DNA of 64,000 nucleotides, taken from the NCBI RefSeq assembly GCF_022524345.1, contig NZ_JAKWJU010000002.1, forward strand, positions 5,632,001 through 5,696,000, in the 5' to 3' direction. The notes under the pieces were generated by a model. The model was not told the DNA's origin. It saw nothing but the letters and a program-made list of their open reading frames with translations, and ran no database searches. Shown here one piece after another: positions 8,868 to 17,470 of this stretch. The first letter of the stretch is position 1; every line of letters begins with the position of its first letter. This DNA is from Streptomyces marispadix (GTDB lineage: Bacteria > Actinomycetota > Actinomycetes > Streptomycetales > Streptomycetaceae). The translations under genes and the position numbers were made by a program.

Positions 8868-9114
8868 GAACGTCCCCGTCCCCGTCCGTTCCTCTGTGTC
8901 CGCTGCCTACGAGCGGAGCCCTGCCGCGCGGCACTGCGACCGCGAGTGCTCGCGAGGGCTCTTCGGAGCGTCCACCCGATGCGGACCCAGCTCAGGTGAG
9001 GGCCCAGGTGATGATGGCCCGTCAACTCCGCCCGAGCCACGGGACGTTACCACCCACCCGCCCAATCCGGCAGAACGCCGGGGAAGAAGGGACGAACGTC
9101 CACTACGGGGAGGA

Positions 9115-9708
9115 TCACGGCGACGAGACCGGCGGCGATTCCCGGGGCGCCTTCCGTAAGTCGGCGTACACCGTGATCTGCACGGCCAGCACGGCGACGG
9201 CCGCCAACTCGGCCAAGGAGACCGCGATCAGGGCCATGCTCCTCGGCTCGGCCGCCCAGAACACGACGACGGCGGCGACCGGTGCGACGCAGAAGGTGAG
9301 CAGATCGACGCCGAGTTGCAGATACTTGCGCGGCGCCCGGCGGGCGTCGCCGCGATGAGCCACCTCCCAGCCGAAGGGCTGGAGCCGCTCGTCGCCTTCT
9401 CCTCGTTCGTCTGTCAACACAAGGAGCCTCGGGGCGAGTTCCTCGCGTATGTAGCGGCCGATGGCCGAGATCTTCTCGTCGTTGACCAGATAGGTCCACC
9501 CGAGCAGCACCGAGACCGGCGGCAGCAACAGCAGCAGCTCGGTCTGACCGTCCCGGCGCACTACGGCGGCGATGACCGCGCCCATCGAGGCGAGCGTCGC
9601 GTAGAGGAGATTGTCGCGGAAGCCGATCCGGGACCGCTGCTCGCTCTTGATCTGCTCGTACTCCGCCACGAGCAGCCCACCGATCGTGACGTCCTCACCT
9701 CTGGACAC
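9115..9708 (-). CDS. Four-helix integral membrane protein of unknown function
   Basis: 197 residues with two hydrophobic helical hairpins. The first pair covers LLYATLASMGAVIAAVV and LLLLLPPVSVLLGWTYLV (about 36-75), the second VDLLTFCVAPVAAVVVFWAA and MALIAVSLAELAAVAVLAVQITVY (about 130-182). A cytosolic segment lies between them (EKISAIGRYIREELAPRL). There is no signal peptide. The ATG start at 9708 is preceded by gaaggggga. It lies 247 bp upstream of the phosphorylase-kinase gene on the same strand and may lead the same operon. I recognise the type only as a conserved actinobacterial membrane protein. Membrane proteins paired with nucleotide-processing enzymes are often conflict-system effectors; that reading is inference. 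Confidence 0.72.
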   Translation of the reverse strand: MSRGEDVTIGGLLVAEYEQIKSEQRSRIGFRDNLLYATLASMGAVIAAVVRRDGQTELLLLLPPVSVLLGWTYLVNDEKISAIGRYIREELAPRLLVLTDERGEGDERLQPFGWEVAHRGDARRAPRKYLQLGVDLLTFCVAPVAAVVVFWAAEPRSMALIAVSLAELAAVAVLAVQITVYADLRKAPRESPPVSSP

Positions 9709-10278
9709 GCTCCCCCTTCGCGATGCCGACGCCCGCCTGACCGGGCTCCACGGATCAACAACGCGCTCTCACAGGCTGCGTCGCCGATACGTCGCCGATA
9801 ATTGGGACACGCAGGTGTGTTCGGACGCAAGACCAACCTGAGGACGGCCCAGCGCAGGGGCCAGGGCGTGGGGGCCGGGAGCTCGGAGCCGGGGGCCTCG
9901 AAACCGGAGGCCTCGGCGCACGCCACGAGCGTCGGGCCCTCGCGCCCAGGACGCTCGATGTGCGGTCGCCGTACGGGTCTTGTCCTCAGCCGACCCTGAT
10001 CGCCCTCGTGAGCATCGTCGCCGTCGGGGCGGTTTCCGCTTCACGCCGTGCGCTGCCCGCTTCTGCTCGTCGTGCACGCCCTTGCCCGTCAGATGCGTCG
10101 GGGGGCGCCGCCCGGAGAATGCCCGGCGCGGGTACGACCGTGCGGTCCGTCGCTCCGCCGGTCCGCCGAGCGGCGCCCGCTTCCGGCCCGTTCACCCGGT
10201 ACCCGCGTTGACACGGCCCCGGGCTCCTGCTGGACTCCAGCGCGAGCCGTGCCCGACCCGACCCCGTGAGGCCCCCGC
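9709..10278. other. Intergenic region between divergent genes
   Basis: This 570-bp divergent intergenic region should contain the promoters of the minus-strand operon and the PfkB gene. Open frames here are short, Arg/Pro/Gly-rich and unconvincing. An 11-nt direct repeat cgtcgccgata occurs twice in tandem near 9779-9800, about 80 bp upstream of the membrane-protein start, and could be a regulatory site. No clear -10/-35 pair was found. Confidence 0.5.
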
Positions 10279-11262
10279 ATGCCCGCGCCACCCCCCACCG
10301 CCGACACCGGCGGCGCCGATGCCGCTCCCGTCGCCGTGCTCGGCGAGTGCGTCGCCGACGCCTTCGTACGTCCACCGGCCACGGACGCGGGCACCCCGGC
10401 GATCGGCCTCGACGTACTGCCCGGCGGCGGCCCCGCCAACACCGCCGTCGCCCTCGCCCGGCTCGCCACCCCCACCCGGTTCCTCGGACGCATCTCCGGC
10501 GACGTCTTCGGCCGCCTCTTCCGCGACCACCTGGCCACCTCCGGCGTCGACTTGAGCCATACGGTCGCCGCGCACGAGCCCAGCACCCTCGCCGTCGCCG
10601 ACCTCGACGACGACGGCCGTGCCGACTACTCCTTCCACGCGGAGAACACCGCCGACTTCCAGTGGACCGCGCAGGAACTCGCCACCGCCGCCGACGGCCC
10701 CCTGACGTGCCTTCACACCGGCTCACTCGCCCTCGTACGGCCGCCCGGCGGAGAGGAGATCGAGGCGCTGCTCTCCGACGTACGCAACCGTGCCACCGTC
10801 TCCATCGACCCCAACGTCCGCCCGCTGCTCGTCGATCCGGCCGCCTACCGCAGCGCCCTCCCACGCTGGTGCGCAGCCGCCGACATCCTCCGCCTCTCCG
10901 ACGACGACCTCACCCACCTCGCCCCCGAGGGCACCACCCTCGAACAGGCCGCCGATACCTTCCACGCCGACGGCGCCCGCCTCGTCGTGATCACCCTCGG
11001 CGCGGACGGCGTCTTCGCCTCCCTCGACGGCGAACGCCTGCACGCCCCGGCAACCCCGGTGACGGTCGTCGACTCCGTCGGCGCGGGCGACTCCTTCATG
11101 GCGGGCTTCCTCCACTCCCTCCACGCCGCGGGAACCCTGGGCACCCGCCTCGACACCCTCCGCCCCGAACAGGTCGCCACCGCCCTCCACTTCGGCGCCC
11201 GCGTGGCTGCGGCGGTGTGCGGGGTGCGGGGGGCGAACCCGCCTTGGGCCGGGGAGTTGTGA
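10279..11262 (+). CDS. PfkB-family carbohydrate kinase (fructokinase/ribokinase-like)
   Basis: 327-residue sugar kinase that transfers the ATP gamma-phosphate to a sugar or nucleoside hydroxyl in the cytosol. The N-terminal PfkB signature is visible as VLPGGGPANTAVALARLA near residue 55. The C-terminal signature is DSVGAGDSFMAGFLHSL near 270; its Asp is the catalytic base and GAGD forms the anion hole. LVVITLGADGVFA precedes it, as expected. Length fits fructokinases and 2-keto-3-deoxygluconate kinases. No transporter or sugar-catabolic gene flanks it, so the substrate cannot be assigned. The ATG at 10279 has only a weak Shine-Dalgarno. It stands alone; the downstream gene is convergent. Confidence 0.9.
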   Translation: MPAPPPTADTGGADAAPVAVLGECVADAFVRPPATDAGTPAIGLDVLPGGGPANTAVALARLATPTRFLGRISGDVFGRLFRDHLATSGVDLSHTVAAHEPSTLAVADLDDDGRADYSFHAENTADFQWTAQELATAADGPLTCLHTGSLALVRPPGGEEIEALLSDVRNRATVSIDPNVRPLLVDPAAYRSALPRWCAAADILRLSDDDLTHLAPEGTTLEQAADTFHADGARLVVITLGADGVFASLDGERLHAPATPVTVVDSVGAGDSFMAGFLHSLHAAGTLGTRLDTLRPEQVATALHFGARVAAAVCGVRGANPPWAGEL

Positions 11263-11365
11263 GAGCCAGGGCAGCGGGCGGCTAGCGGAGCAGGCTCCGG
11301 CACGATCGCCCGGACAGGGCAAATCTCCGTCAGCAAAGCTGACGGAGCCTCATACAGGATCGACG

Positions 11366-12067
11366 CTAACTCAGGCTCTCGTTGGGGGTTGGTCGCCAGC
11401 CCGCGCGCAGTTCCTCCTCTGCCACGCGCACAACTCGCCTGATAGCTTCGGCATTTGCAAGATGTTTCTCCTTGAATTCTCTCTTGTTGCGCGCCCGTGA
11501 GATATTGGACCGAATCATTCCCGCTAGGGAGGCGGCTGCGAGTACAAGTAGCGGTATGGACACGGCGAACGTACTGAAGAACAGGGCCCCGAAGCCTCCG
11601 AAGACCATGGTCAGCGAGCCGAGGCATGACACGCCCCAGGCACCACCGACAGCAGAAGCCAACTGCTTGCTCGCCTCTTCTTCGATCCGGTAGCACTCCT
11701 CGGGATCCAGGACGTTCACGCCCGTTTCCTGCAGAACGCGCTTGGCTTCTGCTTGCGCTGCCGGATTCGCTCGCACGAGTTCGCGCTTGGGGCCGCCGAT
11801 GATGTCCGCGGACGGAGCATCCATGCGGCGGACTTTCCAGTAGTAGCGGCCCGAGGTCTTGATCTTGTCGACGAGCTCGAACCCCCAGGAGTGAGCGACC
11901 TGTCGAGCTCGTTCATCGTCGAACGGGGCCTTGGAAGACTCGCGCATCCGAATCTCGTTCACGCCGATATGTGTGTCCCGGCTGGCGCTCTGCCGCCAGT
12001 TGTCATTCTGAGAACTGAGAAAATACAGGAAGCGCGATGTCGCGCCGTCCAGACTCCGATCATTCAT
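11366..12067 (-). CDS. Membrane protein, last gene of a T7SS-effector-like operon
   Basis: 233-residue protein of unknown function. The middle holds two adjacent hydrophobic segments (GSLTMVFGGFGALFFSTF and AVSIPLLVLAAASLAGMI), flanked by charged helices; the C-terminus is Lys/Arg/Glu-rich. The start is an ATG at 12067, 5 bp after an AAAGGAG Shine-Dalgarno, and it overlaps the upstream stop (ATGA). An in-frame start at 12088 is possible but sits before the Shine-Dalgarno. Base use is unlike the neighbours: 11461-11520, for instance, has 28 G/C in 60. That suggests recent acquisition. It could be an immunity or membrane-anchoring partner of the operon's large protein; this is inference. Confidence 0.75.
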   Translation of the reverse strand: MNDRSLDGATSRFLYFLSSQNDNWRQSASRDTHIGVNEIRMRESSKAPFDDERARQVAHSWGFELVDKIKTSGRYYWKVRRMDAPSADIIGGPKRELVRANPAAQAEAKRVLQETGVNVLDPEECYRIEEEASKQLASAVGGAWGVSCLGSLTMVFGGFGALFFSTFAVSIPLLVLAAASLAGMIRSNISRARNKREFKEKHLANAEAIRRVVRVAEEELRAGWRPTPNESLS

Positions 12068-12765
12068 CCGAACTCCTTTCGGGCCCAACGGTCAGTCGCG
12101 GCGGGCGTACTTCTGGATGTGTGAGATGCGGCAACATGCGGAGTAAACGAGATCCCGGCGAGGAACCCACCGAACATGGGGAGCAGGTCAGGCCAGTAGT
12201 CCAGATCGCTCGTGCCAATGGCTATCTGGAGGTAGGCCGATCCGTCGGGGAAAGGTAGGTACGCCTCAAGCTGGCGCTGCACCTCTGGTTCGACAGGGGC
12301 ATCCGGTGACAACAGAGTTACCGGAGACGGGCCGATCACATCTCTCGTGATGAGGGCGGCCTTGCCCGCAGGAAGACTCACAACCCCGGCGTCCACACGG
12401 TCGCCCGGAAACCGCTCAGGGACTTGCTGCACAACTCGCTCCGCGAAACTGGCCCCTCCTGGCGGTGGACCGTCGACCATTAATGCGGTCACCATCCCGC
12501 TGCAAGCCGCCCCGTCCTCAAGCGAGTACATGAACGATGCGAGATAGACTGCGCCTTCCTCGATCAAGCTGTGCACGAGAAGCTCGGTACTGGCTACTAA
12601 CTGCAGCTTCTCTTCTGGTGAAACCTGCGGATACAGAGCGTTGATCAGATCGGCAAATCGCTCCGCTCGCGCAGCAGGATCCTCATCCAGAGCCACAGGC
12701 GTAAACCCTTCGGGCGAGAAGAACCAGACCGGGACCAAAGTCCCTGATTTCTGCGCCATACTCAC
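12064..12765 (-). CDS. Conserved hypothetical protein in T7SS-like operon
   Basis: 233 residues, no signal peptide or membrane helix. The N-terminus reads VPVWFFSPEGFTPVALDEDPAARAERFADLINALYP and the body appears alpha/beta (EEGAVYLASFMYSLEDGAACSGMVTALMV). No named family recognised. The GTG start at 12765 overlaps the upstream TGA (GTGA); an in-frame ATG two codons later is an alternative. The stop overlaps the next start (ATGA). It sits directly after a T7SS-signal protein, the usual place for an immunity protein or secretion chaperone. This is inference from position. Codon use is less G/C-ending than in the flanking operons. Confidence 0.75.
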   Translation of the reverse strand: MSMAQKSGTLVPVWFFSPEGFTPVALDEDPAARAERFADLINALYPQVSPEEKLQLVASTELLVHSLIEEGAVYLASFMYSLEDGAACSGMVTALMVDGPPPGGASFAERVVQQVPERFPGDRVDAGVVSLPAGKAALITRDVIGPSPVTLLSPDAPVEPEVQRQLEAYLPFPDGSAYLQIAIGTSDLDYWPDLLPMFGGFLAGISFTPHVAASHTSRSTPAATDRWARKEFG

Positions 12766-14108
12766 TGAGCGACCCCCAGTGCTACCGCTCCGAGCCCGAG
12801 GGCACTGGCGATACCGGCGGAGGTGCCATGCACCCCGTCGCCGATCCCACCGATCACGTTCGCGTACGCACCACCGCTGGTGTTGAGATCCCCTGCCTGT
12901 TTGGAGTCGGATAACAGAGAGGGAACCTGTGACGCAGTCAGTGCTCCGGTGGCCCCAGCAGTGGCGCCACGCTTGGCGGCCGTCTCAACCGACTCACTCC
13001 AAAGGTTCTTCTGCGCTACGTGCTTCACGGTGCGGTCGATGAGGTAAGGGGCTTCCCGGGCTCCATCTTCGATGGCCTGCTTTCCGACGAGCACCCCGTC
13101 CCTGAAGCCTTGCCAACCGCCCCGTACCCCCTGCTGGATACTGGACATCCTGCCCGCGCCTTCCGCCCCTGACAGCATGGCGCGGATTCCACCACTCTCG
13201 CGGGCAGCCGTTGCCAGTCCCGTGCCCACCAACTTGGCACCGGGAATGGCACCCAACAGATCACCGCCCAGGGTGATGTAGTTCCCCACGTTCTTCTGCG
13301 GGGGCCACAGCGCACCTTCTTTGGCGTACTGATACGAGTGCAGTCCCAGGGCGAGCAGACTCATCCCCACAGCAAAGGGCGCCAGCACCGGGCAGAAAAT
13401 CGCTGCCACGCCAAGCACACCCGCCGCAACCCCGACCACGTCGCCCCCATGCTCCCCCCACCAGTCCTTGAAGTCGTTCCAGTCAGGGTCCGCCGTGCTG
13501 TCGGCCGCCTCGCGGATGGCGCGTTCCTTCGCGTGGGCCACGGACTTGTGGTCGTCTTCGAGGGCGTGAGCGCGCCTGATCAGATCGTCTAACTCGGACC
13601 GGGCCGAATTCAGCTTGGAGACGGCCTCGTCGAGCTTGTCGCCTGCCGCCTTGTAGCGCCGCTTGGCGCTCTCCAGCGCGTCGTGGTCCGAGAAGGTACG
13701 GCCGGCGAGGTCGAGGTCGGGATTGGAACGGGCGCCGCGGTGTTCGGACTCGGCTTTGTTCAAATGCGCCCGGGCGGCCTTGGCTTGGGCTTCGAGGCTG
13801 CGGGCTTTCGGCTGGTTCTCCAGCAGGGTCTGGTGCCATCCGTCCAGGGCCTTGCGGGCCTGGGCCGCGCCGTCTCGCGCGTCACGGAGATAGGTGGGGA
13901 GCTTGCCGACGTGCTTCTTGAAGGCCTCGGCCGCCTCGCCGGTCCAGGTGTCGTCCTTGCCGGACTTGATGCGGTCCAGGACCGCATACACCTCGTTCAG
14001 GTGCCGTACCAGCTTGGCCATGCTCGTGACGAGGTTGTCGACCACGTGGGCGGCACCGGGGGCCGGATTGAAGCCGAGGCCCGACCAGTCCTGAGAGTTC
14101 GCGGTCAC
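12762..14108 (-). CDS. Putative T7SS-secreted protein (T7SS-signal N-terminus)
   Basis: 448-residue protein. The N-terminus (NSQDWSGLGFNPAPGAAHVVDNL) matches the actinobacterial 'putative T7SS secretion signal' type. It is followed by a WXG100-like helical hairpin with DDTWTGEAAEAFKKHV (WTG turn near residue 55). Residues about 100-210 are Lys/Glu/Ala-rich coiled coil. A hydrophobic stretch near 235-275 (VVGVAAGVLGVAAIFCPVLAPFAVGMSLLALGL) could cross a membrane. The C-terminal 180 residues are Gly/Ala-rich with no toxin motif I recognise. The start is a GTG at 14108 overlapping the previous stop (GTGA); the open frame upstream of it is antisense-like. It probably exits through an ESX-type machine, which is not in this window. 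Confidence 0.8.
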   Translation of the reverse strand: MTANSQDWSGLGFNPAPGAAHVVDNLVTSMAKLVRHLNEVYAVLDRIKSGKDDTWTGEAAEAFKKHVGKLPTYLRDARDGAAQARKALDGWHQTLLENQPKARSLEAQAKAARAHLNKAESEHRGARSNPDLDLAGRTFSDHDALESAKRRYKAAGDKLDEAVSKLNSARSELDDLIRRAHALEDDHKSVAHAKERAIREAADSTADPDWNDFKDWWGEHGGDVVGVAAGVLGVAAIFCPVLAPFAVGMSLLALGLHSYQYAKEGALWPPQKNVGNYITLGGDLLGAIPGAKLVGTGLATAARESGGIRAMLSGAEGAGRMSSIQQGVRGGWQGFRDGVLVGKQAIEDGAREAPYLIDRTVKHVAQKNLWSESVETAAKRGATAGATGALTASQVPSLLSDSKQAGDLNTSGGAYANVIGGIGDGVHGTSAGIASALGLGAVALGVAQ

Positions 14109-14410
14109 TCCTTCCCACCGCCCACGTCGTTGAGAGCCTCGATGATCCCGGACTCGTTCTTGGCGTACTCCGAGCCGATCTTTCCCACCTTGCCCTTGAC
14201 GTCGTCGACGATGTCGCGGATTCGGTTCAGGCCGTTGTCCCATTTGTCGCCGAAATGTTCGCAGGCGTCGTCGAGGAAGTCGTAGCCGAGGCCCTTGGGG
14301 CCGATCTCCTTGAGTGCGTTCAGACCGTGCTCGAGTTCCGTTGTGCAGTCGTCGAGATCCTTGGCTAACTTCCTCAGTGCCGCGAGTTCGACTGCGTAGC
14401 CCCCCGCCAC
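14105..14410 (-). CDS. Small WXG100-like helical protein, first gene of T7SS-like operon
   Basis: About 101 residues, almost entirely helical and rich in Leu, Asp and Lys (VELAALRKLAKDLDDCTTELEHGLNALKEIG ... DKWDNGLNRIRDIVDDVKGKVGKIGSEY). Size and helical make-up fit an ESX/WXG100-class or partner protein, but the central W-x-G turn is replaced by DKWDNG. A GTG start at 14410 is chosen because GGAGGGG lies 8 bp upstream; a longer frame from 14476 has no good ribosome site. The stop overlaps the next start (GTGA). Likely co-folded or co-secreted with the downstream T7SS-signal protein; this is inference. Confidence 0.7.
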   Translation of the reverse strand: MAGGYAVELAALRKLAKDLDDCTTELEHGLNALKEIGPKGLGYDFLDDACEHFGDKWDNGLNRIRDIVDDVKGKVGKIGSEYAKNESGIIEALNDVGGGKE

Positions 14411-14590
14411 GCGGTCCACCCCTCCCTGTGCTCGTCTGTCGCAGAGTTTCGCCAGCGTAGCAAGGAGTGAAGCCAAATATGACGGGGCGTCAACTACGTC
14501 AACTGCCTTCCGTACAGGCGGTTTTCGTGTCGGTCATACCGACGTCACCGAGTCCCGGAACTGCCCCGGAACGACCCCCGGGCAAGGATC

Positions 14591-16321
14591 TCACCCCACC
14601 CCCGGCCGTGCCCTGTCCGCGATCGCGCGGAGGTCCAGTGTGTGGGGGAGCGTGCCGAAGGCCGTGCCCCAGTCGCCGCCCAGGCGCGAGGCGCAGTACG
14701 CGTCGGCCACCGCCGCGGGCGCGTACCGCACCAGTAGCGATCCCTGGAGGACCTGTGCCATGCGTTCGACGAGGCGGCGGGCGCGGGCCTCGATGCCGTC
14801 GAGGTCGGAGAGTTCGTTCAGCAGATCCTTGACCGCGGCGTCCAGGCGGTGGTCGGTGCCGCGTGCCTGGCCGATCTCCTCCAGGAAGGCGTTGAGTGCC
14901 TCGGGTGAGCGCTGGAGTGCGCGCAGCAGGTCCAGGGCCTGTACGTTGCCCGAGCCCTCCCAGATGGAGTTGAGCGGTGACTCACGCAGCAGCCTGGGCA
15001 TCCCGGACTCCTCGACGTAGCCGTTGCCGCCCAGGCACTCCAGTGCCTCGCCGACGACGGGCGTGCAGCGTTTGGTCACCCAGTACTTGGCGGCGGGCAC
15101 GGCCAGCCGCAGCAGCGCGCGCTCCCGCTGTGCGTTCTCGCTGTCCCCCTGCGCCGCGTCGAACGCCGAGGCGAGCCGCATGGTGAGGGCCGTCGCCGCC
15201 TCCGACTCCAGCGCCAGGTCCGCCAGTACGTTCTGCATCAGCGGCTTGTCCGCGAGCAGCCCGCCGAACGCGCTGCGGTACGCGGTGTGATGGGCGGCCT
15301 GCGCGACGGCCTGCCGCATCAGCGCGGCCGAACCCGTGACGCAGTCCAGGCGCGTCGCGGCGACCATTTCGATGATCGTGGCGACGCCTCGGCCGACTTC
15401 GCCGACGCGGCGGGCCCACGTCGTACCGTCGAACTCGACCTCGCTGGATGCGTTCGAGCGGTTGCCGAGCTTGTCCTTGAGGCGCTGGATGCGGAAGGTG
15501 TTGCGGGAGCCGTCGGGCAGGACGCGAGGCACCAGGAAGCAGGTCAGTCCGCCGCCTTCGGGAGCCCCCTGGCCCTCCGGGCCTTCCGGACCCTCCTGGC
15601 CTTCGGGGCCGCCCACCTTCGCCAGCACCAGGAACACATCCGACATCGGCGCCGAGCAGAACCACTTGTGCCCGGTCAGGACGTATTCGCCGCTGCCCGC
15701 GCCCTCGCCGGTGAGCGGCACCGCGACCGTCGAGTTGGCCCGTACGTCGCTGCCGCCCTGCTTCTCGGTCATGCCCATACCGGCGATGGCGCCCGCCTTG
15801 GACCGTGCCGGACGGTCGAGGCCCGGCTCGTAGACGTGCGAGGAGAGCAGCGGCTCCCATTCGGCGGCGACTTCGGGCTCCCTGCGCAGCGCGGGCACCG
15901 CCGCGTGCGTCATGGACACCGGGCAGCCGTGGCCCGCCTCGACCTGCGACCAGACGTAGAAGCCGGCGGTGCGCCGGAGTTGCCCGTCGGGCCGTGACCA
16001 GGCGTCGGTCAGCCCGGCGCCGACGGCCCTGTCCATCAGGCGGTGCCAGGCGGGGTGGAACTCGACCTCGTCGACGCGGTTGCCGTAGCGGTCGTGCGTA
16101 CGGAGCACGGGCGGCACCTCGTTGGCCTGCCTGCCCCACTCCTGGGCCTCCGCGGAACCGGCGCCCAGGCCCAGTTCGCTCAGCTCGGCGCGTACGGCTT
16201 CGGCGTGCTCGGGGGCGGCATGGCGGGCGACCGTCTCGGTGAGGGCCGGGTCCGCTTCGAAGATGTCGTAGTCGACAAGGGGCGGCGGCTGATTGGTCAC
16301 GGTGTGAGTGGAGGCTGGCAT
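14591..16321 (-). CDS. AidB-like acyl-CoA dehydrogenase family protein
   Basis: 576-residue flavoprotein. GMGMTEKQGGSDVRANSTVAVPL (FAD-binding region) and YVLTGHKWFCSAPMSDVFLVLA are hallmarks of the acyl-CoA dehydrogenase fold in its AidB/DNA-alkylation-response branch, as are RLKDKLGNRSNASSEVEFDG, ECLGGNGYVEESGMPRLLRE and NSIWEGSGNVQALDLLR. The long N-terminal domain (about 160 residues before the FAD motif, with VEFHPAWHRLM) also fits AidB. Members bind FAD and some bind DNA, with isovaleryl-CoA dehydrogenase activity reported for E. coli AidB. The ATG at 16321 lacks a Shine-Dalgarno but has TAACGT 8 bp upstream, so the mRNA may be leaderless. It diverges from YihY with only 18 bp between start codons. 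Confidence 0.93.
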   Translation of the reverse strand: MPASTHTVTNQPPPLVDYDIFEADPALTETVARHAAPEHAEAVRAELSELGLGAGSAEAQEWGRQANEVPPVLRTHDRYGNRVDEVEFHPAWHRLMDRAVGAGLTDAWSRPDGQLRRTAGFYVWSQVEAGHGCPVSMTHAAVPALRREPEVAAEWEPLLSSHVYEPGLDRPARSKAGAIAGMGMTEKQGGSDVRANSTVAVPLTGEGAGSGEYVLTGHKWFCSAPMSDVFLVLAKVGGPEGQEGPEGPEGQGAPEGGGLTCFLVPRVLPDGSRNTFRIQRLKDKLGNRSNASSEVEFDGTTWARRVGEVGRGVATIIEMVAATRLDCVTGSAALMRQAVAQAAHHTAYRSAFGGLLADKPLMQNVLADLALESEAATALTMRLASAFDAAQGDSENAQRERALLRLAVPAAKYWVTKRCTPVVGEALECLGGNGYVEESGMPRLLRESPLNSIWEGSGNVQALDLLRALQRSPEALNAFLEEIGQARGTDHRLDAAVKDLLNELSDLDGIEARARRLVERMAQVLQGSLLVRYAPAAVADAYCASRLGGDWGTAFGTLPHTLDLRAIADRARPGVG

Positions 16322-16339
16322 GGCAGATACGTTAAGGAG

Positions 16340-17470
16340 GTGCAACCAGCCGACGAAACCCCACCGCGCCAGGGCGGACGCTTCCGCAGGGCGCGCGTCA
16401 TCTACCAGAACGTCCCGAAGCGCAAGATGGCGTGGCTGTTGCTCAAGGACACCGTCGACTCGTGCATGGAGTACCGGGTGCTGGGGCTGGCCGCCGAGGC
16501 GGCCTTCTTCACCCTGATCTCGATTCCGCCGCTGCTGCTCGGGCTGATCGGGCTGCTGGGTTATCTGGACGCCTGGATCGGCACCGACACGATCGCCTCC
16601 ATCAGGCAGAACTTCCTCAACGCCGCGACGGCGGTGCTCTCCGACCGCGGGGTGCGGCAGCTCGCTCGTCCCCTCATCGACGACGTCATCCGGGGCGGTC
16701 GGCCCGATGTGATCTCGCTGGGCTTCGCGCTGGCGCTGTGGTCGGGGTCGCGTGCAGTGAACGTCTTCATCGACACCATCACCGTGATGTACGGGCTGGA
16801 CGGGCACCGCGGCATCGTCAAGACGCGGCTGCTGGCGTTCCTGCTGTACCTCGTGGCGCTGGTCGTCGGTGCCGTGGCGCTGCCGCTGATGGTGGCCGGT
16901 CCCGACGCGGTGCTGCGGCTGGTGCCGCAGGCGCAGTGGCTGGTGACCGTCTTCTACTGGCCTACGGTGCTGCTGCTGTCGGTGGCCTTCCTCACCACGC
17001 TCTACCACGTGTCGGTGCCGGTGCGTTCGCCGTGGCGTGAGGACATTCCGGGTGCGCTCGTGGCGCTGGTGATGTGGGTCGTGGGGAGCGTGCTGCTGCG
17101 GCTCTACATCACCAACACCGTTGAGGGGCCCACGATCTACGGTTCGCTGGCCGCTCCCGTCGCCGTGCTGCTGTGGATCGGCGTCTCCGCCTTCGCCGTC
17201 CTGGTCGGCGCGGCCGTCAACGCCGCCATCGACCATGTGTGGCCGTCCGTCGCGACTGCCGCCGCCCGCCGCATGAACGAACGCATGCGTGAGGAGGCGG
17301 CCGCCGAGGTCGTGGCGGCGGCAGCGGCGCGGCGTGCGATGCGCAGCGCGGAGAGCACGGGCGGGGAGGACCTGGAGGAGGACGCCCCGGCGGAGTTCCC
17401 CGAACGCTGGACGAAGTTCCTTCCGCACGCCGACATCCGCTCCCGGCTGCGGTCGCGGCGTAAGCGCTGA
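16340..17470 (+). CDS. YihY/BrkB-family inner membrane protein
   Basis: 376-residue polytopic membrane protein of the YihY/virulence-factor BrkB family. About six transmembrane helices are visible, including AAFFTLISIPPLLLGLIGLLGYL, LLAFLLYLVALVVGAVALPLMVAG, LVTVFYWPTVLLLSVAFLTTL, ALVALVMWVVGSVLLRLYI and VAVLLWIGVSAFAVLVGAAVNAAID. The segments GFALALWSGSRAVNVFIDTITVMYGL and EGPTIYGSLAAP are conserved in actinobacterial members. The charged C-terminal tail is cytosolic. The family was once called RNase BN by mistake; its transport function is unsettled. The GTG start at 16340 sits almost inside an AAGGAG motif, an abnormally short spacing, so either initiation is atypical or the transcript is leaderless. 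Confidence 0.9.
   Translation: MQPADETPPRQGGRFRRARVIYQNVPKRKMAWLLLKDTVDSCMEYRVLGLAAEAAFFTLISIPPLLLGLIGLLGYLDAWIGTDTIASIRQNFLNAATAVLSDRGVRQLARPLIDDVIRGGRPDVISLGFALALWSGSRAVNVFIDTITVMYGLDGHRGIVKTRLLAFLLYLVALVVGAVALPLMVAGPDAVLRLVPQAQWLVTVFYWPTVLLLSVAFLTTLYHVSVPVRSPWREDIPGALVALVMWVVGSVLLRLYITNTVEGPTIYGSLAAPVAVLLWIGVSAFAVLVGAAVNAAIDHVWPSVATAAARRMNERMREEAAAEVVAAAAARRAMRSAESTGGEDLEEDAPAEFPERWTKFLPHADIRSRLRSRRKR

Noticed and set aside
16322..17428. Minus-strand extension of the AidB-like frame across the YihY gene
   Set aside because: The extension is His/Gln/Arg-rich antisense of a well-formed membrane-protein gene; the conserved AidB N-terminus begins at 16321.
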